Shown piece by piece: positions 42,442 through 50,129 of a stretch of 64,000 nucleotides of DNA. Numbering within the stretch: the stretch's first letter is position 1; each line of letters starts with the position of its first letter. The position numbers and the translations under genes are program-made. The stretch comes from Streptomyces sp. CG 926 (GTDB taxonomy: Bacteria > Actinomycetota > Actinomycetes > Streptomycetales > Streptomycetaceae). The notes beneath the pieces are model-generated. The model saw nothing but the letters and a program-made list of their open reading frames with translations, had not been told where the DNA came from and did not search any database. The stretch covers positions 62,001 through 126,000 of the forward strand of contig NZ_QGGZ01000014.1 of NCBI RefSeq assembly GCF_003148825.1, read 5' to 3'.

Positions 42442-42834
42442 ATGACGCGCACCGGTATCACGGCCGCCCTCACCGACCTGCTCCTCAACCGCGACCTCAC
42501 CGTCGAGGAAGCCGCCGACCGCCACTTCGCCCCGGAGTACCGCCAGCGCACGGACGGCGAGTGGGCGGACCGGGCCGGCTTCCTCGAGCACATCTCCCAC
42601 CTGCGCACCGTCGTCGACCACGGTCGTATCGAGGTGCACGAGGAGCTGTACGACGGCCTCAAGTACGCCGACCGGCACACCGTCCGCGTCACCAAGACGG
42701 ACGGTTCGACGGTGCGCACCGAGGTCTACCTGTTCGGCGAGTTCGCGCCCGACGGCCGGTTCAGCCGTATCGAGGAGACCACCTTGATGCTCGAAGGTTC
42801 CGAGTCCGACCGCGATCTCGGCAGCGCCCGCTGA
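42442..42834 (+). CDS. SnoaL-like / NTF2-fold small protein
   Basis: A 130-residue protein of the nuclear-transport-factor-2 fold: TAALTDLLLNRDLTVEEAADRHFAPEYRQRTDG, then an Asp-rich strand (RIEVHEELYDG) and TVRTEVYLFGEFAPDGRFSRIEETT. Such proteins are cyclases, isomerases or ligand-binding stress proteins. There is no signal peptide. The gene is the target of the divergent MarR regulator, so it probably handles or neutralises the ligand sensed by MarR. AAAGG precedes the ATG. Confidence 0.85.
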   Translation: MTRTGITAALTDLLLNRDLTVEEAADRHFAPEYRQRTDGEWADRAGFLEHISHLRTVVDHGRIEVHEELYDGLKYADRHTVRVTKTDGSTVRTEVYLFGEFAPDGRFSRIEETTLMLEGSESDRDLGSAR

Positions 42835-42849
42835 GGGACGTCCGGCGGA

Positions 42850-43236
42850 TCAGGGCCGGAAGCGCAGCGGGTGGTCGGACGGAACCTCCACCACGGCGAT
42901 CCGCACGCCGTCGGGGTCTGCGATCCACATCTCGATCAGGCCCCAGGGCTCGCGCTCGGGAGGTCGCAGTACCTCGGCGTCCCGGCCGCGCAGCTCCTCG
43001 TACGCCGCCTGCGCGTCCTCGACCTGCAGCCACAACCTCAGGCCCGGCGCGGGCGGCGCCTCGGCGCGGCCGGACAGTTCGAGGAAACCGCCGCCGAGGA
43101 AGTAGACCGTGCCGCGTTCGGGGCCGGTGCCGAACTCGCGGTGGATCGCCAGCCCCAGGGTCTCGCCGTAGAAGGCGCGCGAGCGTTCGGGGTCCGTGGG
43201 GCGCAGCAGGATCCTGCTGCCCAGTACGTGCACCAT
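42850..43236 (-). CDS. VOC (glyoxalase/bleomycin-resistance) family protein
   Basis: A 128-residue vicinal-oxygen-chelate protein with two beta-alpha-beta-beta-beta halves: SRILLRPTDPERSRAFYGETLG and WGLIEMWIADPDGVRIAVVEV. It could be a metal-dependent lyase or a small-molecule-binding resistance protein. The ATG at 43236 is chosen because an AGGAAAG site lies upstream. It starts 14 bases after the FUSC-type gene, which is read in the same direction, so they form an operon. Confidence 0.85.
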   Translation of the reverse strand: MVHVLGSRILLRPTDPERSRAFYGETLGLAIHREFGTGPERGTVYFLGGGFLELSGRAEAPPAPGLRLWLQVEDAQAAYEELRGRDAEVLRPPEREPWGLIEMWIADPDGVRIAVVEVPSDHPLRFRP

Positions 43237-43250
43237 GGCCCCAGCTTTCC

Positions 43251-44447
43251 TCACTCGGCGTCCTGCCGCGGCCGCTTCAGCGTCTTCCAGCGCCTGCGCC
43301 GGGTGCGGGTGTGCTGGTCGAGTTCTTCCAGCAGACGCTGGGAACGCTTGTCCACGCCCAGCTCGTCCAGGACCCGGTCGATCTCGGTGAGCAGCGCGCC
43401 GCTCAGCTGCCAGTGGACCGGGTCCTCGCGGGCGGCGGCCAGCAGCAGGACCGCGAGCCGGTCGCGGTGGGCCCGGGCGACGGCCAGTTCGCCGGTCAGT
43501 CGGGCCTCGGCCTCTTCCGCGTTGGCGCTGACCTGCGCGGTGATCAGCTGGGCGAAGCTTTCCACCGCGACGGCCGTATGGCGGAGCACCTCCCGTAGCG
43601 CGGTCGCGGTCGCCGGTTCGAAGAGCGGTCCGTCCGGGCGGGCCCGGGCCAGGTCGGTCAACGTCCGGCAGGCCACGCGGAGCACGACCGCGCAGATCTC
43701 CAGCGTGTCCAGGCCGGTCCGCAGCACCAGCCTGAAGAGCAGCCCCTCCTTGACCCGCGGATTGAGCCGGAGGCTGTCCTCGGCCTGCCGGAGGGCCGCG
43801 TCGACCTGGGCGATGTCGTTGTCCAGGCGGCGCGCCTCGTGCAGCCGGGCCGCGGCCTGCTCGACCCGGGCCGGTCCGGAGGGTTCCTCACCCAAGTGGT
43901 CGAGCAGTCGGCTCATGCGCCGGGCGAGGTCGGTGATCGCCTCGCCGGCCGGGCCGACCCACACCGGCGGCGCCAGGAGCAGGTTGACCAGCAGCCCGAC
44001 CACCGCGCCGATGATCGTCTCCAGGACCCGGTCCCATGCGGTGTCCGTGACCTGGGTGACGCCGAGGACGAGCATGGCGCTGATCGCGACCTCGGGCACG
44101 AACTCGTCCACGCGCACCAGGTGGCCCACGACCAGCGAGGCGAGGATCAGCAGGCCCAGGCTCCACCAGGTCAGACCCACCAGCGCGCTGAAGCCGATCG
44201 CGATCAGCACGCCGACGACCACCGAGTTCACCCGGCGGATGCTGGTGGTGAGGGTGGAGTACAGGGTGACCTGGACGACGAGCAGGGCGGTCAGTGGGGC
44301 GGTCAGTGGCAACGGCTCGCTGCTGAGGCGGAGCGCCACGACATAACTGATCACGGCGGCGGCGGTGGAACGCAGAGCTTGGACGGCGACCGGCTCACGG
44401 CGGCGGCGGGCGACACGGGTGGCGAGGCTGGTGATCGTTTCCGGCAT
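43251..44447 (-). CDS. FUSC-family inner-membrane protein (aromatic-acid exporter-like)
   Basis: A 398-residue protein. The N-terminal half has about six short helices (ALRSTAAAVISYVVAL; LTALLVVQVTLYSTL; IGFSALVGLTWWSLGLLIL; ISAMLVLGVTQVTD; IIGAVVGLLVNLLLAPPVWVG) in the FUSC/ArAE pattern. The C-terminal half is a long cytoplasmic helical domain with coiled-coil-like heptads. Such proteins are linked to efflux of aromatic acids or to cell-wall stress, but the role here is unknown. It is upstream of the VOC gene in one transcript. Confidence 0.82.
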   Translation of the reverse strand: MPETITSLATRVARRRREPVAVQALRSTAAAVISYVVALRLSSEPLPLTAPLTALLVVQVTLYSTLTTSIRRVNSVVVGVLIAIGFSALVGLTWWSLGLLILASLVVGHLVRVDEFVPEVAISAMLVLGVTQVTDTAWDRVLETIIGAVVGLLVNLLLAPPVWVGPAGEAITDLARRMSRLLDHLGEEPSGPARVEQAAARLHEARRLDNDIAQVDAALRQAEDSLRLNPRVKEGLLFRLVLRTGLDTLEICAVVLRVACRTLTDLARARPDGPLFEPATATALREVLRHTAVAVESFAQLITAQVSANAEEAEARLTGELAVARAHRDRLAVLLLAAAREDPVHWQLSGALLTEIDRVLDELGVDKRSQRLLEELDQHTRTRRRRWKTLKRPRQDAE

Positions 44448-44616
44448 GCGGGGCGCCTTCCCGCTGCTGGGCCGGATGACGCATGGCGTGGCCGCCGGTC
44501 ACCGATCGGCCCAGGATGGGCCGTAGGAGGAGGTCACCCCGGCCGTTCGCGGGTAGGTGGTGGATGTCCGGGCAGTTCATGTCGACGAGAACCGCGAGCG
44601 CGAGGGAGAGACAGCC

Positions 44617-44802
44617 ATGCAGGGTACGGAGGACAGGCGCGAGAAGTCGGGAGAGGGCCGTGCGGAGCAGGCGCAGGAACATCCCGGTCCGGACCCGGTG
44701 CACCCCGAGGCCAGCAAGCGGGTCGAGGGCAAGAGCCCGGAGGAATTGAGGCGGCGGCAGGAGCGGAAGACGACCCGTACGAGCGACGACGACGCGGAGT
44801 AA
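44617..44802 (+). CDS. Small, highly charged protein (61 residues)
   Basis: A short hydrophilic polypeptide, rich in Glu, Arg, Gln and Lys with almost no hydrophobic residues (REKSGEGRAEQAQEH; RRRQERKTTRTSDDDAE). It is expected to be intrinsically disordered. GAGGGAGAG lies 5-13 bases before the ATG. Similar small charged proteins in Streptomyces are often induced in stress; I know no function for this one. A shadow in another frame is less likely given the ribosome site. Confidence 0.6.
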   Translation: MQGTEDRREKSGEGRAEQAQEHPGPDPVHPEASKRVEGKSPEELRRRQERKTTRTSDDDAE

Positions 44803-44909
44803 CGACCTCCGCCGGCAGGCCGGACGCCCGACGGCCTGCCGGACGGCCGCGGGGCCGGGACCGGGACCGGGGCAGAGCCAGGGCCGGGGCCGGGGCTCGC
44901 GGCGAGGTG

Positions 44910-45302
44910 CTATGCGCCCTCGTCGTAGGTCCCCGCCTCGATCTCCAGGGCGAGCTCCTGGAGGACCCCGATCGAGGAGATGTCCGTCCGTCCGCTGTCG
45001 TGCACCATCGCGAGGCTGGTGAACGCCAGGCTGAAGCCCGAGACCATGGTGTGCAGGGCCGGACCAAGTGCCTCCGCCACGAGGGCGGCCACCTGCTGGG
45101 GAGAGGCATCCGCCGGCACCCTGATCGACGGCAGCATCTCGTTCAGGAGCAGCGTGGCCACACCGGCTGTCGGCGCCGAGCCGGCGCCGTCCTCCCCGCC
45201 TTCGCCGTTCTCGTCGATCTCCCCCGCCTCGGCGGCCCGACGGATGTCCTGGGCGTCGGTGAGGATGCCGATCACTCGCTTGAGTACCTCTGCGCGTTCC
45301 AT
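44910..45302 (-). CDS. Uncharacterised acidic protein (130 residues)
   Basis: A soluble helical protein, MERAEVLKRVIGILTDAQDIRRAAEAGEI at the start, an acidic Gly/Asp-rich linker at about residues 30-45 (ENGEGGEDGAGSAP), and a helical C-terminal half (QQVAALVAEALGPALHTMVSGFSLAF). I do not recognise it. Amino-acid composition is typical of expressed genes. It is divergent from the PRC-barrel gene with 175 bases between. Confidence 0.6.
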   Translation of the reverse strand: MERAEVLKRVIGILTDAQDIRRAAEAGEIDENGEGGEDGAGSAPTAGVATLLLNEMLPSIRVPADASPQQVAALVAEALGPALHTMVSGFSLAFTSLAMVHDSGRTDISSIGVLQELALEIEAGTYDEGA

Positions 45303-45477
45303 CTGCGGAGCGTAGCCCCGAGCCCCGGACCGGCGCCGGGGTTCGCCCCCACCAGGCCCTGCGCCGACCGCTCCTCACGGGGAGTCAGCCCGGATCGGGG
45401 CATGGGGGGTGTAGCCCCGACCGCAGGGGGCAGGCGCGCGATGACGGACACGGATCGATGGAGGAGCTGTTCCACTT

Positions 45478-45837
45478 ATGTCTGAGAACGTCTGGGCCTA
45501 CCGCGTCACCGTTGACCGCATCACGGACGTGGACCTGTCCGGTTACAAGGTGGAGGCCGCCGACGGCAGCATCGGGAAGGTCGACAAGCACTCCGACGAG
45601 GCCGGATCGGCCTATCTGGTCGTGGACACCGGCCCGTGGATCTTCGGCAAGGAGGTCCTCCTCCCGGCGGGTACCGTCACCGGTATCGACGTGGAGGAGA
45701 AGCGGATCCAGGTCGGACTGACCAAGGAACAGGTCAAGGACGCCCCGGAGTTCATCCGGGACCAGCACCTGGAGAGCACCGACTACCGGCAGCTGCTGGG
45801 CGGTTACTACGGCATCATCCCGCCGCGCTGGCTGTGA
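45478..45837 (+). CDS. PRC-barrel domain protein
   Basis: A 119-residue protein with a PRC-barrel fold (KVEAADGSIGKVDKHSDEAG; AYLVVDTGPWIFGKEVLLPAG) followed by a helical tail (TKEQVKDAPEFIRDQHLES). PRC-barrels bind RNA or proteins; in Streptomyces such genes are often under general-stress control. GGAGGAGCTG precedes the ATG. It lies upstream of an MpaB-type gene, 31 bases away. Confidence 0.85.
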   Translation: MSENVWAYRVTVDRITDVDLSGYKVEAADGSIGKVDKHSDEAGSAYLVVDTGPWIFGKEVLLPAGTVTGIDVEEKRIQVGLTKEQVKDAPEFIRDQHLESTDYRQLLGGYYGIIPPRWL

Positions 45838-45868
45838 CCCACGGCCGGAACCGGCACATACTGGGCGT

Positions 45869-46765
45869 ATGGCAAGGGTGAGCGTGCGGGCCACGACGGT
45901 CCGGCGGATCAGGCGGCAAGCCGGTGAGGCGGTCTTCCTGCGCGTCGCCGGGCCGGACGGGCCCCGGAACCGGGCGCGGATCCACACGACGCCCGGACCT
46001 CGGTGGTTCACCCCGGATCGGCCGGTGCGGCGGGTGCACGGGGACGCGTCGATGTTCGTCGGCGGGCTGGCCGCCCTGCTGCTGCAGTCCCTGCACCCGC
46101 TCGCCATGGCCGCCGTGGCCGCGCACTCCGGGTACCGGGGTGACCCGTGGGGCCGACTGCAGCGCACCAGCACCTTCCTCGCCGTCACCACGTTCGGGAC
46201 GAGTTCCGACGCCGAGGCGGCGGTGGCCCTCGTACGGGAGGTGCACGCGCGCGTCCGGGGGCGTACGGCCGACGGCGTCCCGTACCGGGCGGATGATCCG
46301 GAGCTGCTGACCTGGGTACACATCGCCGAGGCGGACTGCTTCCTACGGGCCCACCAGCGGTACGGCAGGCGGCCGTTGGACTCCGCCGGCTGCGACGCGT
46401 ACCTGGCCGACACGGCCCGCGTGGCCCGCGCCCTGGGGGCGGACCGGCCTCCGGAGAGCGAGCGCGAGCTGGCTCTGCGGATGGCACGGTACCGGCCCGA
46501 CCTCCGGCCGACGGCGGCCTCCCGGGACACCGCCCGGTTCCTGCTGACGGAGCCCCCGCTGCCGGGGGCCGCCCGGTTGCCCTACGCGCTGCTGGCCGCG
46601 GCGGCCGTGGACCTGCTGCCGCCCTGGGCCAGGTCGGCCGTGGCCGAGGACGCGCCCGTGGCCACCCGGATGCCACCTCTTGCGGCTCACGCCTGCGGCC
46701 ATGCCGTGACCCGGGCGATCCGCTGGGCACTGCCTTCCGCTCCCTCGGATGCCCTGTCGGGCTGA
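45869..46765 (+). CDS. MpaB-type oxygenase (DUF2236)
   Basis: A 298-residue protein with the DUF2236/MpaB signature: MFVGGLAALLLQSLHPLAMAAVAAHSGYRGDPWGRLQRTSTFLAVTTFG, which contains the conserved His and Arg that hold a heme-type cofactor in the latex-clearing-protein-like fold, and WVHIAEADCFLRAHQRYG in the second half. Family members include heme oxygenases that cleave double bonds, but most have no tested substrate. Its start is 31 bases after the PRC-barrel gene, possibly one transcript. Confidence 0.82.
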   Translation: MARVSVRATTVRRIRRQAGEAVFLRVAGPDGPRNRARIHTTPGPRWFTPDRPVRRVHGDASMFVGGLAALLLQSLHPLAMAAVAAHSGYRGDPWGRLQRTSTFLAVTTFGTSSDAEAAVALVREVHARVRGRTADGVPYRADDPELLTWVHIAEADCFLRAHQRYGRRPLDSAGCDAYLADTARVARALGADRPPESERELALRMARYRPDLRPTAASRDTARFLLTEPPLPGAARLPYALLAAAAVDLLPPWARSAVAEDAPVATRMPPLAAHACGHAVTRAIRWALPSAPSDALSG

Positions 46766-46776
46766 CGGTGGACCGC

Positions 46777-47085
46777 TCAGTACTCCTCGTCCGGGTAACC
46801 CCAGTGGATCTGAGGCTCGGCTCCCGCCGCCACCCCCGCGACCGTCGCCGCGAAGACCCCCTCGAAGTGCGGTCGCCACAGGTAGAAGCGCGAGATGCAC
46901 AGCGGGAAGTCGGAGTCCCCGGAGACGAAGTGCGAGCCGTCGTCGCCCACCGCCACGCCGATGGTGACCTGGGCGGCTATGTCCTCCTCGTGCATCAGCT
47001 CCTGCAGGGCGCGGACGACTGCCCAGGCCTGCGGCTCGTCGGCGACCCCGGTGACGGTGAAGGCAAGATCGATGTTCACTGACAT
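46777..47085 (-). CDS. Conserved small protein of unknown function
   Basis: A 102-residue protein with no signal or membrane segment. Alternating hydrophobic pattern suggests an alpha/beta domain (VNIDLAFTVTGV; AAQVTIGVAVGDDGSHFVSG; PLCISRFYLWRPHFEGVFAATV). It ends in an acidic tyrosine tail (YPDEEY). I do not recognise the family. The ATG at 47085 is used; the open frame extends upstream only through the neighbouring gene. It follows the SRPBCC gene on the same strand by about 50 bases. Confidence 0.6.
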   Translation of the reverse strand: MSVNIDLAFTVTGVADEPQAWAVVRALQELMHEEDIAAQVTIGVAVGDDGSHFVSGDSDFPLCISRFYLWRPHFEGVFAATVAGVAAGAEPQIHWGYPDEEY

Positions 47086-47135
47086 GCCGGAAGAATAGGC
47101 GGGCCCACTGACAGCGACGGCCCGCGCCCGCACCG

Positions 47136-47626
47136 TCAGAGCTGTTCGACCACCCGCTCCAGCGCGTCCATGACGTACGTCCGCCAGCCGGCGCCCATGA
47201 TCTTCCGGGCCATCGTCTGCAGCGGGTCGTCCGGGTCGAAGCCCTCGTGGACGAGGAACAGGCGGGTGCCACGGCCCTCCGGTTCGAGGGTCCATGTGAT
47301 CGTCCAGTCGGCGCGGTTCGCGTCGGAGGCGTCCTGCCGGCGGACCGCCAACATGCGGCCCGGCTCGAAGGCCAGGACCTCCGCCACCGTCGTACCGGAG
47401 AAACCGGTGTTGGGCCGGGGTGCGCCGGTCATCGTGTAGCGGTGGCCCACCTCCAGCCGGAAGTCGCACGGCATGAGCCGGCGGGCGATCAGGTCGGGTT
47501 CGGTCAGCGCCCGCCCGGCCGTCGGGTCCGGCGCTCCGGAGGATCGGGGTCGTCACCGAACCCATGGAACGGATCCGGACAGTCGGCGGGTTCGCGGCTC
47601 GGCTCGCGGCCGGGAACATGGTTCAT
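47136..47626 (-). pseudogene. SRPBCC (AHSA1-like) protein gene with disrupted N-terminus
   Basis: The downstream part is an AHSA1/START-like domain: LTEPDLIARRLMPCDFRLEVGHRYTM, TGFSGTTVAEVLAFEP, WTITWTLEPEGRGTRLFLVHEGF. It is intact from 47474. The expected first 50 residues should start at the ATG that overlaps the ArsR stop (47626), but that frame (MNHVPGREPSREPADCPDP, then DPPERR) ends in a stop before joining RALTEPDL in another frame; the total of 491 bases fits one missing base. It may be a pseudogene, a sequencing indel, or start at the internal ATG. ArsR-SRPBCC pairs are common in Streptomyces. Confidence 0.6.
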
Positions 47627-47964
47627 GCCTCATCGTCCGGCATTCCGCCGAGGAGGCGGCCGAGGTCCGTCAGCCTGCCGCGCCAGTACCGCTCGTACGG
47701 ATGCAGCCAGTCCTGGACATCGGCCAGGGGAGCCGCTTCGAGCTGGTACATCCGCTGTCGGCCGGCGCGTTCCTCGGATACGAGCCCGGCCTCCCGGAGC
47801 ACCTTGAGGTGTTCGGAGAGGCTGGGGCGGCGCATGTCGGAATGGTCCGCGAGGGCTTGGACGGGCTGGGGGCCGCGTTCGCGCAGCAGCCGCAGCACCT
47901 CGCGGCGGGTGCCGTTGGCGAGCGCGGCGAACACACGGTCCGAGTCGGCACCCGTCGTGACCAT
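47623..47964 (-). CDS. ArsR-family transcriptional regulator
   Basis: A 113-residue winged-helix repressor: RVFAALANGTRREVLRLLRERGPQPVQALADHSDMRRPSLSEHLKVLREAGLV with the wing ERAGRQRMYQLE. No metal-binding cysteines are present in the recognition helix, so it is the metal-independent subgroup often paired with SRPBCC genes. It lies between a damaged VOC gene and the SRPBCC gene, all in one direction, and its stop overlaps the ATG of the latter. Confidence 0.9.
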   Translation of the reverse strand: MVTTGADSDRVFAALANGTRREVLRLLRERGPQPVQALADHSDMRRPSLSEHLKVLREAGLVSEERAGRQRMYQLEAAPLADVQDWLHPYERYWRGRLTDLGRLLGGMPDDEA

Positions 47965-47968
47965 GGGG

Positions 47969-48313
47969 CTAGAAGCCTTCCTTCTCCGTGAGCAGCATCA
48001 GGCCGTTGCCGTCGGGGTCGTGGAAGCCGGCCATCCGCCCCCAGGGGACGTCGTCCGGACCCGTCACCTCGACTCCGGCCGCGGCGAGCTTCGCGCAGTC
48101 GGCGTCGACGTCGGCCGTGACCAACATGATCCCCCGGGTGGGGCCGGGCGTGAAATCCCCCGTGCCCGGGCCCGAGAGGGTGAAGACGGTCTCGGCTCCT
48201 TCGGGTGCGACCTGCAGCCGGCGCATGGGGCCGACCTGTCGGTCGGCACGGACCTCGAAGCCGAGGACATCGGTGTAGAAGGCCAGAGCCCGCTCCTGGT
48301 CGTGTTCATGACG
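47969..48313 (-). pseudogene. VOC-family gene lacking a proper start
   Basis: The coding part reads HDQERALAFYTDVLGFEVRA, then MRRLQVAPEGAETVF and DVPWGRMAGFHDPDGNGLMLL, a glyoxalase/VOC pattern. The usual first 12-15 residues (a strand before the DQERAL segment) are missing: an in-frame stop lies at 48314-48316 and no ATG or GTG occurs between it and the fold. Translation could begin only at an internal ATG (48226), removing about 25 residues of the domain. It lies just upstream of the ArsR gene. The N-terminal loss may be real decay or a base error. Confidence 0.55.
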
Positions 48314-48336
48314 TCACGACAGGTAGGGGGCCACGA

Positions 48337-49176
48337 TCAGGGGCGGGTGGCGGTCACCAGGTAGTAGTCCAGGATCTGCTGTTCCCACGCGGCCAGGAAG
48401 TTCCGGGGCCAGGTGCCCGGCTCCCAGAGGCGGGCGAGCCAGCGGTCCCAGCCCGGCCAGACCTGCGGACCGATCGAGGCGACCCGCACGTCGGCGAAGC
48501 CGGCTTCGACCAGGGCTTCGGTGAGTCGGGACACCGGCCGCGCGATGTCCAGGCCGCTGGCGAACGAGTCGAGCAGCCCCGCGAGCCGCTGCGCGGGCTC
48601 GGGCGCACCCTCCACGGTGAAGAAGCTGGTGACGGCCACCCGCCCGCCCGGGCCCAGCACCCTCGCCGCCTCCCGGGCGAAGGCGGTCAGGTCCGGGAAG
48701 TGCTGCGCCGCCTCGACGCTGTAGAGGCAGTCGAACTCCGCGTCACCGAGGGGCAGTTCCTCCGCGGCCCCGAGCGCGAAGGTCAGCCGGTGCGGCTGCG
48801 CCGCGAGGAGCGGGGAGTTGGCTTCGCGGGCCCGTCGGAGCTGTTGGGGATGGATGTCCACCCCGGTGACGGCGGCGGGCCCGTACTCCTCGAGCGCGAG
48901 CGCGCACCCGAGGCCGAGACCGCAGCCGACCTCGACGGCCCGGCCGCCTTCGGGGGCCACGGCATCGAGTACGTGCCGGTAGAGGTCCTGCTCGCTGCGG
49001 ATCCGGTCACCCTGCGACAAGGGCTGCCCGAGGTCGACCGCCTTCCAGTAGCCGAAATTGATGAACCCTCCGGCGAAGACCGGAACGGCGCTGAGATCGG
49101 CCGGCCCGTACGTCTCCCACACCTCGGGCCGTACGACCGGGGACGGCTGCTCCGCGGGATCACCCGACGACAACAC
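48337..49176 (-). CDS. Class I SAM-dependent methyltransferase
   Basis: A 279-residue methyltransferase. Motif I is RAVEVGCGLGLGCALAL, with VTGVDIHPQQLRRA after it and EFDCLYSVEAAQHFPDLTAFAREAARVL as motif II/post-II. FINFGYWKA near the start resembles the entrance loop of sterol/gamma-tocopherol-type or sarcosine-type methyltransferases. The substrate is unknown. AGGAGG lies 11 bases before the GTG start at 49176. It heads the row of four genes running leftwards. Confidence 0.88.
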   Translation of the reverse strand: MLSSGDPAEQPSPVVRPEVWETYGPADLSAVPVFAGGFINFGYWKAVDLGQPLSQGDRIRSEQDLYRHVLDAVAPEGGRAVEVGCGLGLGCALALEEYGPAAVTGVDIHPQQLRRAREANSPLLAAQPHRLTFALGAAEELPLGDAEFDCLYSVEAAQHFPDLTAFAREAARVLGPGGRVAVTSFFTVEGAPEPAQRLAGLLDSFASGLDIARPVSRLTEALVEAGFADVRVASIGPQVWPGWDRWLARLWEPGTWPRNFLAAWEQQILDYYLVTATRP

Positions 49177-49284
49177 CCCACCACCTCCTCGTGCCGGGGG
49201 CGCTGCGCCCCGCAGTATTCAGTGTGGCGGGCGACCCCCTGCTCGCGACAGTGGACCTCGGTGGACCTCACCCCGCTCGAATCA

Positions 49285-49300
49285 TTCGCTGCTCACCGAA
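49285..49300. promoter_or_regulatory. Probable ArsR operator, site 1 (upstream of arsR-type gene)
   Basis: TTCGCTGCTCACCGAA, flanked by AT-rich bases, is 22 bases before the start of the winged-helix regulator gene. Twelve of 16 positions match the site before the EamA transporter gene, and both continue as CACCGAAAT. Confidence 0.6.
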
Positions 49301-49321
49301 ATCATGGGGCATCCTGGACGT

Positions 49322-50059
49322 ATGAATGAGACGCATCCCGGATCGATGCCCGCGGGCGCAACGGCCCCCGCGGCGCTACTGGCCGCCTTCGCCGCCGCCC
49401 TGGCCGACGAGACGCGGGCCGCGATCTGCATGACCCTGCTGGAGGGGCGCGCCTGGACCGCGGGCGAGCTGGCCCGCATCACCTCGGTGGCGCCCTCCAC
49501 CATCAGCGGCCATCTGACCCGGCTGCTCGACGTGGGCATCTGCGTGACCGAGCGGCAGGGCCGCCACAGCTATGTGCGCATCGCCGACGGCGCGACGGCC
49601 CGGCTGCTCGACGAGCTCGCCTCGCACGCCGTTCCGAACCGGGACGCGGCGCACGCCGTGCCCGTGGTCGCCGCACCGGACCCGCTGGCCCGCGCCCGGA
49701 CCTGCTACGACCACTTCGCCGGGCGGCTCGGCATGGCGGTGACGGACGCGATGGAACGGCGCGGGTTGCTGCGCACCGAGGACGTGTTCGAGCTGACGGA
49801 GGCCGGCCGGGCCTGGTGCGCCGACGCCGGCATCGCTCTCGCCGGCGAGGGGCGCAGGCCGCTTGCGAGCTCCTGCCTGGACTGGACCGAGCGGCGCCGC
49901 CACCTGGGAGGCCTCGCCGGGGCACGCCTGTGTGCACGGGCGTGCGAGGAGAAGTGGGTGGTGCGCCCGGCGGGCGGCGGGCGCGCTCTGGAGGTGACGG
50001 ATGCCGGAGAGCGGGCCTTCGGTGATCTGCTGGGGCTCACGCCGGAGGCGTGGAGCTGA
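49322..50059 (+). CDS. ArsR-type winged-helix regulator with C-terminal domain
   Basis: A 245-residue regulator. The first 100 residues are an ArsR helix-turn-helix (LADETRAAICMTLLEGRAWTAGELARITSVAPSTISGHLTRLLDVG; wing RQGRHSYVRIAD). The C-terminal half (LARARTCYDHFAGRLGMAVTDAMERRG; SSCLDWTERRRHLGGLAGARLC) is found in a known actinobacterial ArsR subgroup. It is upstream of, and in the same direction as, an EamA transporter gene, and both have a similar 16-bp site, so the transporter is its likely target. Confidence 0.9.
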   Translation: MNETHPGSMPAGATAPAALLAAFAAALADETRAAICMTLLEGRAWTAGELARITSVAPSTISGHLTRLLDVGICVTERQGRHSYVRIADGATARLLDELASHAVPNRDAAHAVPVVAAPDPLARARTCYDHFAGRLGMAVTDAMERRGLLRTEDVFELTEAGRAWCADAGIALAGEGRRPLASSCLDWTERRRHLGGLAGARLCARACEEKWVVRPAGGGRALEVTDAGERAFGDLLGLTPEAWS

Positions 50060-50089
50060 AGGGCACGTCCCGACACGACGGCGCATTAA

Positions 50090-50105
50090 TTCGGTCGACA
50101 CCGAA
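50090..50105. promoter_or_regulatory. Probable ArsR operator, site 2 (upstream of eamA-type gene)
   Basis: TTCGGTCGACACCGAA has perfect 6-bp arms (TTCGGT/ACCGAA) around CGAC. It is 24 bases before the transporter ATG, inside the probable promoter, and resembles site 1 before the regulator gene. Confidence 0.65.
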
Positions 50106-50129
50106 ATGTTGCGGTCGTAAGGTGGGCTC

